Shown here in pieces: positions 27,479 to 36,560 of a stretch of DNA of 64,000 nt. A program made the translations under genes and the position numbers. The stretch spans positions 1-64,000 of the forward strand of contig NZ_LIQG01000024.1 in NCBI RefSeq assembly GCF_001418015.1, read 5' to 3'. Below the pieces are notes generated by a model that was not told where the DNA came from, did no database searches, and saw nothing but the letters and a program-made list of their open reading frames with translations. Numbering within the stretch: the first letter of the stretch is position 1; each line of letters begins with the position of its first letter. This stretch comes from Lacinutrix mariniflava (GTDB lineage: Bacteria; Bacteroidota; Bacteroidia; Flavobacteriales; Flavobacteriaceae).

Positions 27479-28018
27479 ATGCGCAAACTAAAAAATAGCG
27501 AACTCGACAGATTAAGTGTTGATGGCTTTAAACAAGCCAACAAAACACCTATAATTGTTGTTCTTGATAATATTAGAAGTTTAAACAATATTGGTTCTGT
27601 TTTTAGAACAAGTGATGCCTTTTTAGTAGAAAAAATTTACCTATGTGGCATAACCGCAACTCCACCACACAAGGATATTCACAAAACAGCATTAGGAAGC
27701 ACAGATACGGTAATCTGGGAACACGTTGAGAACACTGTTGAATTAATTGAGAAGCTAAAAGCTGAAAATGTAAAAATTTGCGCGATAGAACAAGCGGAAA
27801 ATGCAACGATGTTAAATGATTTTAAAGCTGAAGCCGATACAACTTATGCTCTTGTTTTTGGGAACGAAGTTAAAGGCGTTGCTCAAGATGTGGTTTCAAA
27901 AAGTGATGTCGTTATTGAAATTCCGCAGTTTGGAACTAAACATTCTCTTAACATCTCTGTTAGTTGCGGTGTTGTAGTTTGGGACTTGTTTTCGAAATTA
28001 AATACTTTAAAAGCTTAA
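27479..28018 (+). CDS. SpoU/TrmH-family RNA 2'-O-methyltransferase
   Basis: SPOUT-fold methyltransferase acting on tRNA or rRNA ribose. Motif 1 is LDNIRSLNNIGSVFRTSDAF. Motif 2 is ALVFGNEVKGV and motif 3 is IEIPQFGTKHSLNISVSCGVV, forming the SAM-binding trefoil knot. At 179 residues it is a single SPOUT domain without an RNA-binding extension, so the target base cannot be named. It is divergent from mutS across a 182-base AT-rich gap and is followed by a frameshifted lipoprotein gene 6 bases on. Confidence 0.88.
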   Translation: MRKLKNSELDRLSVDGFKQANKTPIIVVLDNIRSLNNIGSVFRTSDAFLVEKIYLCGITATPPHKDIHKTALGSTDTVIWEHVENTVELIEKLKAENVKICAIEQAENATMLNDFKAEADTTYALVFGNEVKGVAQDVVSKSDVVIEIPQFGTKHSLNISVSCGVVVWDLFSKLNTLKA

Positions 28019-28024
28019 ATTTAT

Positions 28025-28613
28025 ATGAAAATAAAATTTTTAATATTAGCCGTTTTACTTGTAACAATTACGAGCTGCACAAAAAACAAATACAATCTAA
28101 CAGTAGCCGACAAAGCCTATTTAAACAAAACGGTAGACTCTATTTTTGATTTAGACCAGAACGTTAGACTTCATTTTAATACTATAGATAAAAAAATACA
28201 ACGTTAATAAGAATACGTTCTCTAAAACTGAAGATTTTAAAAGACGGTATTTAGATTCATTAACCTACCCTATTTACCAAAAATCTATAGATAGCGTTTG
28301 GAGCATCTTAAAAATTAACGATAGCCTAAACACCAAGTTACTAATAGACTTAACAAAGGACTATGGATTCCCTAACAATAGAAGATTAGGAGTGCAAAGA
28401 TCTAAAGCTTATATGATATTTACACATACGGCAAACTATTATAAAAAAGAAGTTGAAGGCTTGGTTAACAAAGAACATGAAGCCGGTAGAATGATAGAAT
28501 ATAAAAAAGAATATATTTTATGGCATATTCGAGGTAGAAACGGGTTACCTCCAGCATCAAGCCCTAAAGAAAAAGCTATTTGGCAGAAACCTTTGGATAG
28601 AGAAAACAAATAA
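28025..28613 (+). pseudogene. Frameshifted lipoprotein gene (single +1 shift in an A7 run)
   Basis: The first frame (28025-28207) encodes a lipoprotein signal with lipobox TITSC, then about 40 residues to a stop. A second frame is open from 28188 to 28613 and continues the protein (for example KRRYLDSLTYPIYQKSI, LTKDYGFPNNRRLG, ILWHIRGRNGLP). The two overlap at GATAAAAAAATAC, seven As at 28190-28196. Removing one A joins them into a protein of about 195 residues with no internal stop. The continuing frame looks fully coding, with no other lesion. The cause may be a sequencing error, a recent inactivation or slippage at the A-run. The C-terminal part vaguely resembles DUF6624-type proteins, which I cannot confirm. 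Confidence 0.8.
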
Positions 28614-28630
28614 AATCTAATTCTATTTTC

Positions 28631-30979
28631 TTAGTCAAACTTAGCGTTTTCTAATTTAGAAAAGCCACTAATTAATTGGCCTTGATTTGAAAAACCTTGA
28701 ACGGAAAATAGTAGCCCTTTTTCTAAAAATTCATCTTTAAGTTTAAAAACGACTTCTCCATTTGCATTGGATATTAAATTTGGCTTCCAGTCTATTTCTT
28801 GATTCTTCTTGTCTGAATTTGTAGAATATAATGGTACATAATATTTTTTTGCTTTATTATACCCATCTTTAAAAACGTAGTTTCTGAAATTATTTGTTGT
28901 ACCATTTTTGTAAAATTTATTTGTAAAAATAGCAAGCCCATCTGCATAAGGAAGAACTAAAGGATGAAAAGCGATATCTTCAATTAAACTCATATCAATG
29001 CTAGTTATCGATTCTAGAGGCATACCAAAATCTAACGGAAACACCGGACTACCATCTATTGTTACAACAACAAGCCTTCTACCATTTATAATAAAGCTAC
29101 CCTGAACAGTTTTACGTATATCATAAGCTCTGTCTTTTTTCAAGTAATCCTCAAGTGTGAAATTTTCCATTTTAAATTTTTCTGGTATCTCCAATAAAGA
29201 ATATGCACCAATCTTAAAAACCTCTTTCCTATGCTTTTTATCAAAGGCTTTTCTATCTAAAAAAGCTTGACTTTTTTTCTTAGTTTCTAGATCTACTGTT
29301 TCTAAATTATAAACACCATCTTGTTTATCATAACTAGAAACTACAGTAGAACTATTTAAGTTTTTCCTTTCAGATAATTTAAATTCTTTTACATACTTAT
29401 GGCTAAAAACATAACTAAGCTTATGGTTTTTTGGTGAAATAGAATCGAATTTAATTTTTTTTGGCCTCCTTTTCACAACCTCTTTTTCTATGAAAGCCAG
29501 TTTTACAGAATCCCCTTTAAAAGCTACTAAACTATTAAACGAAAAAGCGGTTTGACTATTTAAAAATTGCCTAGTAATTAATTGACCACCCGTTGTAAAC
29601 ACACCTAGATTATTTGTTAACACCGGACTTAATTCTCCTTTTACAGAAAATCCTGTTTCGGAAGCATGTGTTAATTTTGGATTTAGTTTATTAACAAATG
29701 TATCCTGAGAATACTGTGTCCAACCCTGAGTTAACAATAACAAATCTAAATACGCTTCTCGATTTTTATGTTCTTTATTAAAATAAAAACTAGGCTTCTC
29801 TATAAAACCCTTCACATAAGGCGTTAAATACATTGCACTAGCAATATCCGTTTCGCTTGTATAATTAGCATTTGAAGATAAAACAGAAAGACTAATATTA
29901 CTTTTTGAGGTTACGTCTTTCATCTTAAGTTTATATATAATTGAGTCTTCGAGCTTGTTTAATCTTTCTATTAAAAAATCGTTTTTAATTTTCCCTCGCA
30001 CAAAAAACTTACGCTCTAACACAGGCTTGTTATTTTCTAAAACAGAGACAGCATTCACACCTTCTAAAAAATCTTCTTTACTAAAAGTAAAAGTCTTCTT
30101 ATTAGAATCTTTAAAATTAACTTCAAGATGATCTATAATATTATTATTCTGATGAAATAACAATACATAATCATTTAAATCTTTGCTATCACTTGCCAAT
30201 AATTGAAACTTAACGACGTCTTTATTACTCCCAATTCTACTAATAGCAACACCTGTTTTACTAGCTATTGGTAATGCTTTATTTAGTATAGTATCGTTTA
30301 CTTCTATTATAGCCTTATAGCTTTCGTTTTTCTCGTATTTAAATTGCGATTTAGACATTCCTAAATGCATACTTGAGAACAATGCAACTTCCTCGTTTTT
30401 GGAATTAACTATTCTTCCCTTATAATCACATCCTTTCCCATTTATTAAAACCTTAACACCAACTGTATTTTTAACATTTTCTAAAAAACGCCCACCTTCT
30501 GGAAAAAACTGAATATCGTAAATAGCCTTTGAAGTTATTTTATTCTGAACGTTTTCACCAATTGTAATTTTGGTAATAAACTTATTTTGCTCTCCAAAAT
30601 TTAACATGTTATTTGTATGTGCTTGGATAAAATACTCGCCAGAAGCTAAATTTTCATTAAGCTCAAACTGATTATTCCCAACGCCATCTTTTATATAAAC
30701 GTTTTTTGTTTCAATTAGATTTCCATCTCTAGAAAACAAACTAACATATACTAATGCCGTTTTAGACGAAGGTTTATTATTGTTGTTAGCAACATAGACT
30801 TTATACCAAATGACATCTTCATTTAAATAAGTTGTTTTATTTGTATGAATAAATATTTTCTCAAAAAGCAATTGCTCTTTCTCTAATGAAGAAATAATTG
30901 AATCAATAGGTTTGTTTTGACTAAATACATTAAATGAAAAATAAAGGAAAACTAACAAAAAGAGTGTAATTATTCTCAT
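28631..30979 (-). CDS. Large secreted protein with MG2-like N-terminus (function unknown)
   Basis: A 782-residue exported protein with a signal peptide ending VFSQ. Residues about 35-140 (EKIFIHTNKTTYLNEDVIWYK, ASGEYFIQAHTNNM) match the MG2-like beta-sandwich found at the start of alpha-2-macroglobulin-related and many Bacteroidota secreted proteins. More beta-rich segments follow (FFPEGGRFLENVKNTVGVKV). Near 610-690 a region reads like a TonB-plug-type fold (RRLVVVTIDGSPVFPLDF, IDMSLIEDIAFH), without a barrel. The enzyme thioester motif of macroglobulins is absent. Likely periplasmic or outer-membrane-associated; no substrate is proposed. It is convergent with the frameshifted lipoprotein gene, 17 bases apart. 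Confidence 0.75.
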   Translation of the reverse strand: MRIITLFLLVFLYFSFNVFSQNKPIDSIISSLEKEQLLFEKIFIHTNKTTYLNEDVIWYKVYVANNNNKPSSKTALVYVSLFSRDGNLIETKNVYIKDGVGNNQFELNENLASGEYFIQAHTNNMLNFGEQNKFITKITIGENVQNKITSKAIYDIQFFPEGGRFLENVKNTVGVKVLINGKGCDYKGRIVNSKNEEVALFSSMHLGMSKSQFKYEKNESYKAIIEVNDTILNKALPIASKTGVAISRIGSNKDVVKFQLLASDSKDLNDYVLLFHQNNNIIDHLEVNFKDSNKKTFTFSKEDFLEGVNAVSVLENNKPVLERKFFVRGKIKNDFLIERLNKLEDSIIYKLKMKDVTSKSNISLSVLSSNANYTSETDIASAMYLTPYVKGFIEKPSFYFNKEHKNREAYLDLLLLTQGWTQYSQDTFVNKLNPKLTHASETGFSVKGELSPVLTNNLGVFTTGGQLITRQFLNSQTAFSFNSLVAFKGDSVKLAFIEKEVVKRRPKKIKFDSISPKNHKLSYVFSHKYVKEFKLSERKNLNSSTVVSSYDKQDGVYNLETVDLETKKKSQAFLDRKAFDKKHRKEVFKIGAYSLLEIPEKFKMENFTLEDYLKKDRAYDIRKTVQGSFIINGRRLVVVTIDGSPVFPLDFGMPLESITSIDMSLIEDIAFHPLVLPYADGLAIFTNKFYKNGTTNNFRNYVFKDGYNKAKKYYVPLYSTNSDKKNQEIDWKPNLISNANGEVVFKLKDEFLEKGLLFSVQGFSNQGQLISGFSKLENAKFD

Positions 30980-31066
30980 ATGACTGTTGGCTTAAAACTA
31001 AATATAAACTTTCTAACCAAAATAACAAAATTCTAGCACTTTTTACGTTAAAAAACTAATTGCTAG

Positions 31067-32191
31067 CTATTTACAAATAGCATCTAAAACAAATAAATAA
31101 TCTTCACGGTTTTTTACAAAATCACGATCTGAGATATCGATTATCTTTACATTAAGTTCTGTTTGGTTTTTTAAAAAATCTAAATAACCAGAGTTAATTT
31201 TATCAAGATACTCGCTATCTATATTCTGCTCGTATTTTCTACCGCGTTTCTTAATGTTTTCTTTAAGTCTTTCTGTGTTTTGATACAAATAAACGTAAAG
31301 TTGAGGCTTTGCAATATCTTTATACATTAAGTAGAACAGCTTTCTATATAACTTAAACTCGTCTGGTTGCAGTGTGATTTTAGAAAAAATTAGCGACTTA
31401 AAAATATCATAATCGCTAACAATAAAATCCTTAAACAAATCGAGCTGAGATAAATCGTCACTTATTTGCTGGTACCGATCTGCAAGAAAAGACATTTCTA
31501 AAGTAAAAGCGTAACGCTGTGCATCTTCATAGAACTTTGGAAGAAAAGGATTGTCTGCAAAACGTTCTAAAATGAGTTTAGCATTATAATCTTGAGCTAT
31601 TTTTGTAACCAAACTTGTTTTTCCCGCTCCAATATTTCCTTCAATTGCAATGTAATTGTATTTCGAAAAGTCGTGTTGCTTACTTGGGTTTTTCAACCAA
31701 ATACTTACTGCTTCTAAAGCACTTTCATCTTCACATTCGGCTAACAAAACAGAAATCTGTTTACCTAAAACAGGATGCTTATATTTAGATGCAATAGAAT
31801 GCAAAGGCTCTAAAACAAACTTACGGTTGTGCAATTCTGGATGCGGCACTTTAAGAGACTTAGTATCAATCAACAGCTCGTCTATAAATAAGATATCTAA
31901 ATCTATAATTCTAGATTCATAACCCTTTTTTCTAGTTCTAATTCTACCTAAGTCTGTTTCTATCGCTAACAACTCTCTAAGTACTTTATTAGGTGTCAAA
32001 TAACTCTCAACCAATAAACAGGCATTAAAAAAATCGTCTCCCTCAAAACCCAAAGCAGGAGTTTTAAAAATTTTAGATATAATTTTTACTGTTCCAATTT
32101 TTAAATGAATAGCATCCACAGCAGCTTGCAAATTTTTAAATTTGTCGCCTTTATTGCTTCCAAGAGATATATAAATTTTTTGTGAATCCAT
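31067..32191 (-). CDS. folK: HPPK (FolK) - deoxynucleoside kinase fusion
   Basis: Two enzymes in one chain of 374 residues. Residues 1 to about 155 are 6-hydroxymethyl-7,8-dihydropterin pyrophosphokinase: IYISLGSNKGDKFKNL, ALGFEGDDFFNACLLVE, and RIIDLDILFID with the catalytic Asp pair at about 97 and 99. This step belongs to folate synthesis. Residues about 178-374 are a deoxynucleoside kinase: P-loop EGNIGAGKTSL (about 184-194), LERFADNPFLP, FIVSDYDIFKSLIF and RGRKYEQNIDSEYL, for nucleoside salvage. Such HPPK-dNK fusions are known from flavobacteria, where the kinase half prefers deoxyadenosine. The ATG at 32191 is chosen over 32209 because it begins MDSQKIYISLGSN. Confidence 0.92.
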   Translation of the reverse strand: MDSQKIYISLGSNKGDKFKNLQAAVDAIHLKIGTVKIISKIFKTPALGFEGDDFFNACLLVESYLTPNKVLRELLAIETDLGRIRTRKKGYESRIIDLDILFIDELLIDTKSLKVPHPELHNRKFVLEPLHSIASKYKHPVLGKQISVLLAECEDESALEAVSIWLKNPSKQHDFSKYNYIAIEGNIGAGKTSLVTKIAQDYNAKLILERFADNPFLPKFYEDAQRYAFTLEMSFLADRYQQISDDLSQLDLFKDFIVSDYDIFKSLIFSKITLQPDEFKLYRKLFYLMYKDIAKPQLYVYLYQNTERLKENIKKRGRKYEQNIDSEYLDKINSGYLDFLKNQTELNVKIIDISDRDFVKNREDYLFVLDAICK

Positions 32192-32531
32192 TTTTAATCG
32201 AGAAGGCAAAATAACTAAAAGTAAATGGTTTACTTTAAATTTAGTTCAAGAACTTATTAACGAATCTATAGAAAGATTTTTACAAATACCTAGACTGCGC
32301 TCTACAAGACACTTGCAAACAAAAACAATCGTAAAACCTAACGTTTTTTTTACATTGGTATGTTTATTTCTATTAGTAAAACCTTGATTTTAAAATTAAA
32401 TGAAGAAATTAGCCTTTTATTATAAATGCTAAACTTTTATTAAAATCTTTGATAACACAACTAAATACTTAGATTGTACGTAAATACTAAACTTAACAAA
32501 ACTAAATCTATCCCCTAACTCGGGTTTAAAT
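32192..32531. other. Divergent intergenic region between folK and the AsmA-like gene
   Basis: About 340 AT-rich bases that must hold promoters for both flanking genes. I found no good TAnnTTTG box with correct spacing. AAATGCTAAACTTTTA and AAATACTAAACTTAA are loosely repeated near 32427 and 32482, too weak to interpret. No open frame of note. Confidence 0.4.
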
Positions 32532-35222
32532 ATGAAGAAAATATTAAAAATCACAGGTATCTCGCTGTTAATTATAGTTATACTTTTATTAGTTGCGCCC
32601 TTTATTTTTCAGAATCAGATAAAGAACATGGTTCGTAACTTTATTAATAATAGCGTGAATGCCAATGTTGAGTTTGCTGATGTTAGCTTAAGTTTTTTAA
32701 GTAGTTTTCCGCAGGCCAATGTTACAGTCGATGTTCTTAAAATAACCAATTTTGAACCTTTTAAGGATGAAACGCTAGCGAGCGTAAAATCCTTATCCTT
32801 CGATATGTCTATTAAAGAACTTTTTAAAAAGGCAGATGAAGGGCCAGTTGTTGTTAATTCTATTTATATAGATGAAGCACTTGTTAACCTAAAAATAAAC
32901 AAATTTGGAGATGCTAATTACGACATTGCCAAGGAGAAAGAAAACACAGACGCAAGCACTACAGAAAGTGGAAATTTCTCTTTAAGTATTGAAGATTATG
33001 CGATAACAAAAAGTGTATTCACCTATTTAGATGAAGGATCGAATACAAAACTTCATGTTACAGAATTGGATCACTCTGGAAATGGAACGTTTTCTGAAAG
33101 TGTTTCTGAACTAAATACAAAAAGTGAAGCTAATGTTACACTAAGTATTGATAGTACCGAATACTTGAGTAACAACCGCATTAAATTAGATGCTTTAATA
33201 GATCTTGATTTAGAAAACAGCAAATACACTTTTAAAGAAAATAAAGGTTTGGTAAATGACCTCCCTTTAGAATTCTCAGGTTATTTGCAACTGGTTGAAG
33301 GTGGTCAAGATATTGATATTACTTTCCAAAATCCTGGTTCAACTTTTAAAGACTTTTTAGCAGTTATTCCTAAAACATACTCTAAAAACATTAGTAATGT
33401 TGAAACTAGTGGAAACTTTAAAGTAAATGGAAAGATTAAAGGATTGGTAACTGAAACAACTATACCTACTTTAGATATCAACATTGCATCTAATAACGCA
33501 TCGTTTAAATATCCAGACTTACCAAAACGTGTTGAAAATATTAGCATTAATGCTGCTATAAAAAATACTACTGGTAATGTGGATGATACTTTTTTAGACT
33601 TAAAAACACTTAATTTTAAAATTGACGAAGATGAATTTAAATCTTCGGCTGTTGTAAAGAACCTTACCAAAAACATGCTTGTAAACGCCAATATTGATGG
33701 TGTTTTAAATTTAGCAAACGTTACTAAGGCCTATCCTATAGAACTTGAAAATAAACTTAGCGGTATTATTAAAGCAAAGCTTAACACTAGTTTCGATATG
33801 AATGCGATAGAAACAAATGCTTATGATCGTATTAAAAACAATGGTAATATTAGTGTAAATGATTTCGTGTTTTCGTCTGCAGACATTGTCAATCCATTAA
33901 ATATATCTCAAGCTAATGTTAGCTTTCAACCAGGTACTGTAACCTTAGAAAATTTTAAAGCTACAACTGGAAAAACAGATTTAAACGCAACAGGAACCAT
34001 TAATAATCTATTAGGCTTTTTATTAAGCGATAAGAAGCTAAAAGGTGATTTTAATGTTATCTCAAACACCTTTTTAATTAGCGATTTTATGGTTGAAGGC
34101 GGAAGCGACAGGCCTGTAAACCAAAGCGCAGAACCAAACGATGCTCTTAAAATTCCAGCATTTCTAGACTGTACAATTACAGCAGATGCAAAAACGGTGG
34201 TTTACGATAATTTAACGCTTACTAATGTAAAAGGTAAATTATTAATTAAGGACGAAACTGCTAATCTACAGAACGTAACTTCAGATTTATTGGGCGGAAA
34301 CCTTAACATGTCTGGCTTAGTAAACACTAAAAGCAAAACACCTACTTTTAAAATGGATTTAGGTATGAGCAATTTTGATATCTCTCAATCTTTTAAAGAT
34401 TTAGATATGCTTCAAAACTTAGCGCCTATTGCAAAAGTACTGCAAGGAAAACTAAACAGTGCGATTACCCTAAGCGGAACTTTAGGAGATGACTTTACAC
34501 CTCTTATGAGCTCTATTTCTGGTGGTGCTTTAGCCGAATTACTAACCACTAAGGTAGAGCCAAAAAATGCGGCTTTATTTGATGCTTTAACAAGTAAATT
34601 AAGCTTTATCGATTTCGATAATCTAGATTTAAAAGATTTAAAAACAGCTTTAAAATTTGAAAATGGCCGTGTAAACATCGCACCTTTTAATCTAAACTAC
34701 AAAGACGTTGGTATTACAGTGGCAGGAAATCATGGTTTCGATAAATCTATGGATTACAATGTTGTTTTTAATGTACCTGCAAAGTATTTAGGAGGAGAAG
34801 TTAATAGACTTATTGGTAAAATAAACGATAATGACGTTAATAAAATAAGCATTCCTATAACGGCAAATTTAACTGGGTCGTTTACAAGTCCTACTGTAAA
34901 AACCGATTTAACAAGTGGCGTAAAAGACTTAACAACTCAGTTAATAGAAATTGAGAAGCAAAAACTCCTTAACGATGGAAAAGATAAAATTAAAAATCTG
35001 CTAGGCATTAACGGAAGCAACCAAACCACTAACGACAGTACTAGCACTCAAACTAACTCTCCTGTTAAAGATGTTATAAAAGATATTTTCTCAAGCGGAA
35101 ATACACCAAGCACAAACCCAAGTACACCTACAGATTCGACTAAACAACCTGTTAATGTCGTAAAAGATGTTTTAGGTGGATTGTTTGCAAAAAGCAAGAA
35201 GAAAAAAGACACAATTAAATAA
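32532..35222 (+). CDS. AsmA-family envelope protein
   Basis: An 896-residue protein with one N-terminal membrane anchor (ISLLIIVILLLVAPFIF). It is followed by the AsmA-type opening (NQIKNMVRNFINNSVNANVEFADVSL) and a very long beta-rich periplasmic region. Near 560-720 comes the AsmA C-terminal pattern (LLGGNLNMSGLVNTKS, GKLNSAITLSGTLGDDFTP). The family is related to proteins that bridge inner and outer membranes for lipid transport. The last 90 residues are Thr/Ser/Asn-rich and end in a basic tail (KSKKKKDTIK). No partner gene is adjacent. Confidence 0.85.
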   Translation: MKKILKITGISLLIIVILLLVAPFIFQNQIKNMVRNFINNSVNANVEFADVSLSFLSSFPQANVTVDVLKITNFEPFKDETLASVKSLSFDMSIKELFKKADEGPVVVNSIYIDEALVNLKINKFGDANYDIAKEKENTDASTTESGNFSLSIEDYAITKSVFTYLDEGSNTKLHVTELDHSGNGTFSESVSELNTKSEANVTLSIDSTEYLSNNRIKLDALIDLDLENSKYTFKENKGLVNDLPLEFSGYLQLVEGGQDIDITFQNPGSTFKDFLAVIPKTYSKNISNVETSGNFKVNGKIKGLVTETTIPTLDINIASNNASFKYPDLPKRVENISINAAIKNTTGNVDDTFLDLKTLNFKIDEDEFKSSAVVKNLTKNMLVNANIDGVLNLANVTKAYPIELENKLSGIIKAKLNTSFDMNAIETNAYDRIKNNGNISVNDFVFSSADIVNPLNISQANVSFQPGTVTLENFKATTGKTDLNATGTINNLLGFLLSDKKLKGDFNVISNTFLISDFMVEGGSDRPVNQSAEPNDALKIPAFLDCTITADAKTVVYDNLTLTNVKGKLLIKDETANLQNVTSDLLGGNLNMSGLVNTKSKTPTFKMDLGMSNFDISQSFKDLDMLQNLAPIAKVLQGKLNSAITLSGTLGDDFTPLMSSISGGALAELLTTKVEPKNAALFDALTSKLSFIDFDNLDLKDLKTALKFENGRVNIAPFNLNYKDVGITVAGNHGFDKSMDYNVVFNVPAKYLGGEVNRLIGKINDNDVNKISIPITANLTGSFTSPTVKTDLTSGVKDLTTQLIEIEKQKLLNDGKDKIKNLLGINGSNQTTNDSTSTQTNSPVKDVIKDIFSSGNTPSTNPSTPTDSTKQPVNVVKDVLGGLFAKSKKKKDTIK

Positions 35223-35256
35223 TATTAAAATAAATTATAAAAATTGTATAAGTCTA

Positions 35257-35287
35257 TTGTTTAAATTAAAAGATAAACTTATATTTG
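35257..35287 (+). promoter_or_regulatory. rpsU promoter
   Basis: TTG (35257-35259), 20-base spacer, TATATTTG (35280-35287). This is a close match to the Bacteroidota housekeeping promoter (TTG and TAnnTTTG). The ATG is 37 bases past the box. Confidence 0.8.
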
Positions 35288-35323
35288 CAACCTGAAATTT
35301 AAGAATACACATAATATAAAGAT

Positions 35324-35518
35324 ATGTTAAGAATAGAAATTAAAGACGGAGAAAATATAGAAAGAGCTTTAAAACGTTACAAAAGAAAGCACCGTAACAT
35401 TAAAGTAATGCAGAACTTAAGAGAAGGTCAACACTTTACTAAGCCATCTGTAACACGTCGTCGCCAAATTCAAAAAGCATCTTATATCCAAGGATTAAGA
35501 GACGCAGAAAACGTATAG
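35324..35518 (+). CDS. rpsU: 30S ribosomal protein S21
   Basis: A 64-residue basic protein: MLRIEIKDGENIERALKRY, then KRKHRNIKVMQNLREGQHF and SVTRRRQIQKASYIQGLRD. This is the S21 pattern with the Bacteroidota C-terminal end. In this phylum S21 is linked to how the ribosome handles the 16S tail, which is known biology and not visible here. Single-gene transcription unit with its own promoter (35257-35287) and terminator (35546-35578). Confidence 0.95.
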   Translation: MLRIEIKDGENIERALKRYKRKHRNIKVMQNLREGQHFTKPSVTRRRQIQKASYIQGLRDAENV

Positions 35519-35545
35519 TACATACTTTTTCTTTTATAATATACA

Positions 35546-35578
35546 AACCTTGCATTCTTTTGAATGCGAGGTTTTTTT
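35546..35578 (+). terminator. rpsU terminator
   Basis: AACCTTGCATTC and GAATGCGAGGTT (one G-T pair) around a TTTT loop, then seven Ts. Confidence 0.88.
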
Positions 35579-35739
35579 GGTTTGTTCTGTTTAGATGATT
35601 TATATTTAAAGAATGAACTTCGTTTTTACTGAGTTTGCATCAATTTAATAAAGATTGAGAATGGATTGGAGATTTAACACGATATGGTTTGAATAAATAA
35701 ATCAAAAAAAAAACTTAAAATCAAATCTGAATTTAATAA

Positions 35740-36067
35740 ATAAAAATACTAAAAGTTTTAAGACTAAGCTCTTGTGAGAATTTAGAAAACTTAGATTTCC
35801 TAAAGAAATTCCCTAACTTAATAGACTTCAGGTTTAGCAATACAACAATATTAAATGGCGATTTAACTCCAATTCTAAATCATCCTACGATTTCGTTTAG
35901 TTGGCTTTACGAATAAACATCATTACAACTATAAAGACACACAAACAACAAATGAACTGAGTCTTAAATCATCAAATGAGTTTAAAGATTTTGTTTACAT
36001 AGGAGACTATATAACTTTCAAATATAAAAACACAAATATTAACATTCTAAAAATCACTTTTTTATAA
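35740..36067 (+). pseudogene. Decayed leucine-rich-repeat protein gene (3' remnant)
   Basis: Two frames read as one degraded protein. From 35740, KVLRLSSCENLENLDFL and KKFPNLIDFRFSNTTILNG form clear LRR units (LxxLxL, NLxxFxF spacing) up to a stop at 35914. A second frame from about 35900 continues as VGFTNKHHYNYKDTQ to a stop at 36065-36067. The joint near 35890-35900 needs one frameshift. An in-frame stop at 35737-35739 cuts off anything upstream, and no convincing start codon exists. The first 150 bases after the rpsU terminator show no readable remnant. The end overlaps the convergent Clp-N-like gene by 14 bases. Recognition is by LRR pattern only. Confidence 0.65.
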
Positions 36068-36548
36068 ATCTAGGAAAACCTATTGTCACAAAAAATATAT
36101 TTTTTCCTAAAATCTCAAAAAACGATTTTGTATTAGTTTCTTTTAAGATTTGATAGTCTTTTTTAAAAGAACTATAAGTAACCCCAATACTCCTAAGATG
36201 TTTTCCCGCTAAGCTATCTTTATCGGCTAGCATTGCAAAAAGAACATGTTCTGGCTTAACTGTATGTTGATTATAAACCCAAGAATAAAAATTTGAATTC
36301 TTGATAGAGTTCTCAAACTCTCTTAATAAAAAGTACTTATCAAGAATCTCTGTCGCTTCATCTCTGAGCAAAGCCTCTTCAATAGGACCAAAATCCCAAT
36401 TATTACTTTTTATTATTTTTCCAGCAATACCTTTAGAATCTTTTAATGCTAAGAGAAAGTGGTAGGAAAAAATAAATCTACTTTCATACTGAATAGCTAG
36501 GTCTCTACTATTTTTGATTATATTATTAAATTCCTCATTAAACACCAT
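36054..36548 (-). CDS. Stand-alone Clp N-terminal (R) domain protein
   Basis: A 164-residue cytosolic protein with both halves of the Clp N-domain repeat. The first half is NSRDLAIQYESRFIFSYHFL followed by ALKDSKGIAGKIIKS. The second is VKPEHVLFAMLADKDSLAGK followed by HLRSIGV. In ClpA, ClpB and ClpC this domain binds substrates or adaptors, but here no AAA+ module follows. It may be a decoy or adaptor for a Clp ATPase, or an immunity-type protein, given the decayed LRR gene beside it. These roles are inferences. The C-terminal 35 residues are hydrophobic/basic and unlike the family. It is separated from the DUF2797 gene upstream by only 12 bases, so the two may be co-transcribed. Confidence 0.75.
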   Translation of the reverse strand: MVFNEEFNNIIKNSRDLAIQYESRFIFSYHFLLALKDSKGIAGKIIKSNNWDFGPIEEALLRDEATEILDKYFLLREFENSIKNSNFYSWVYNQHTVKPEHVLFAMLADKDSLAGKHLRSIGVTYSSFKKDYQILKETNTKSFFEILGKNIFFVTIGFPRFIKK

Positions 36549-36560
36549 TTCAAAAAAAAC

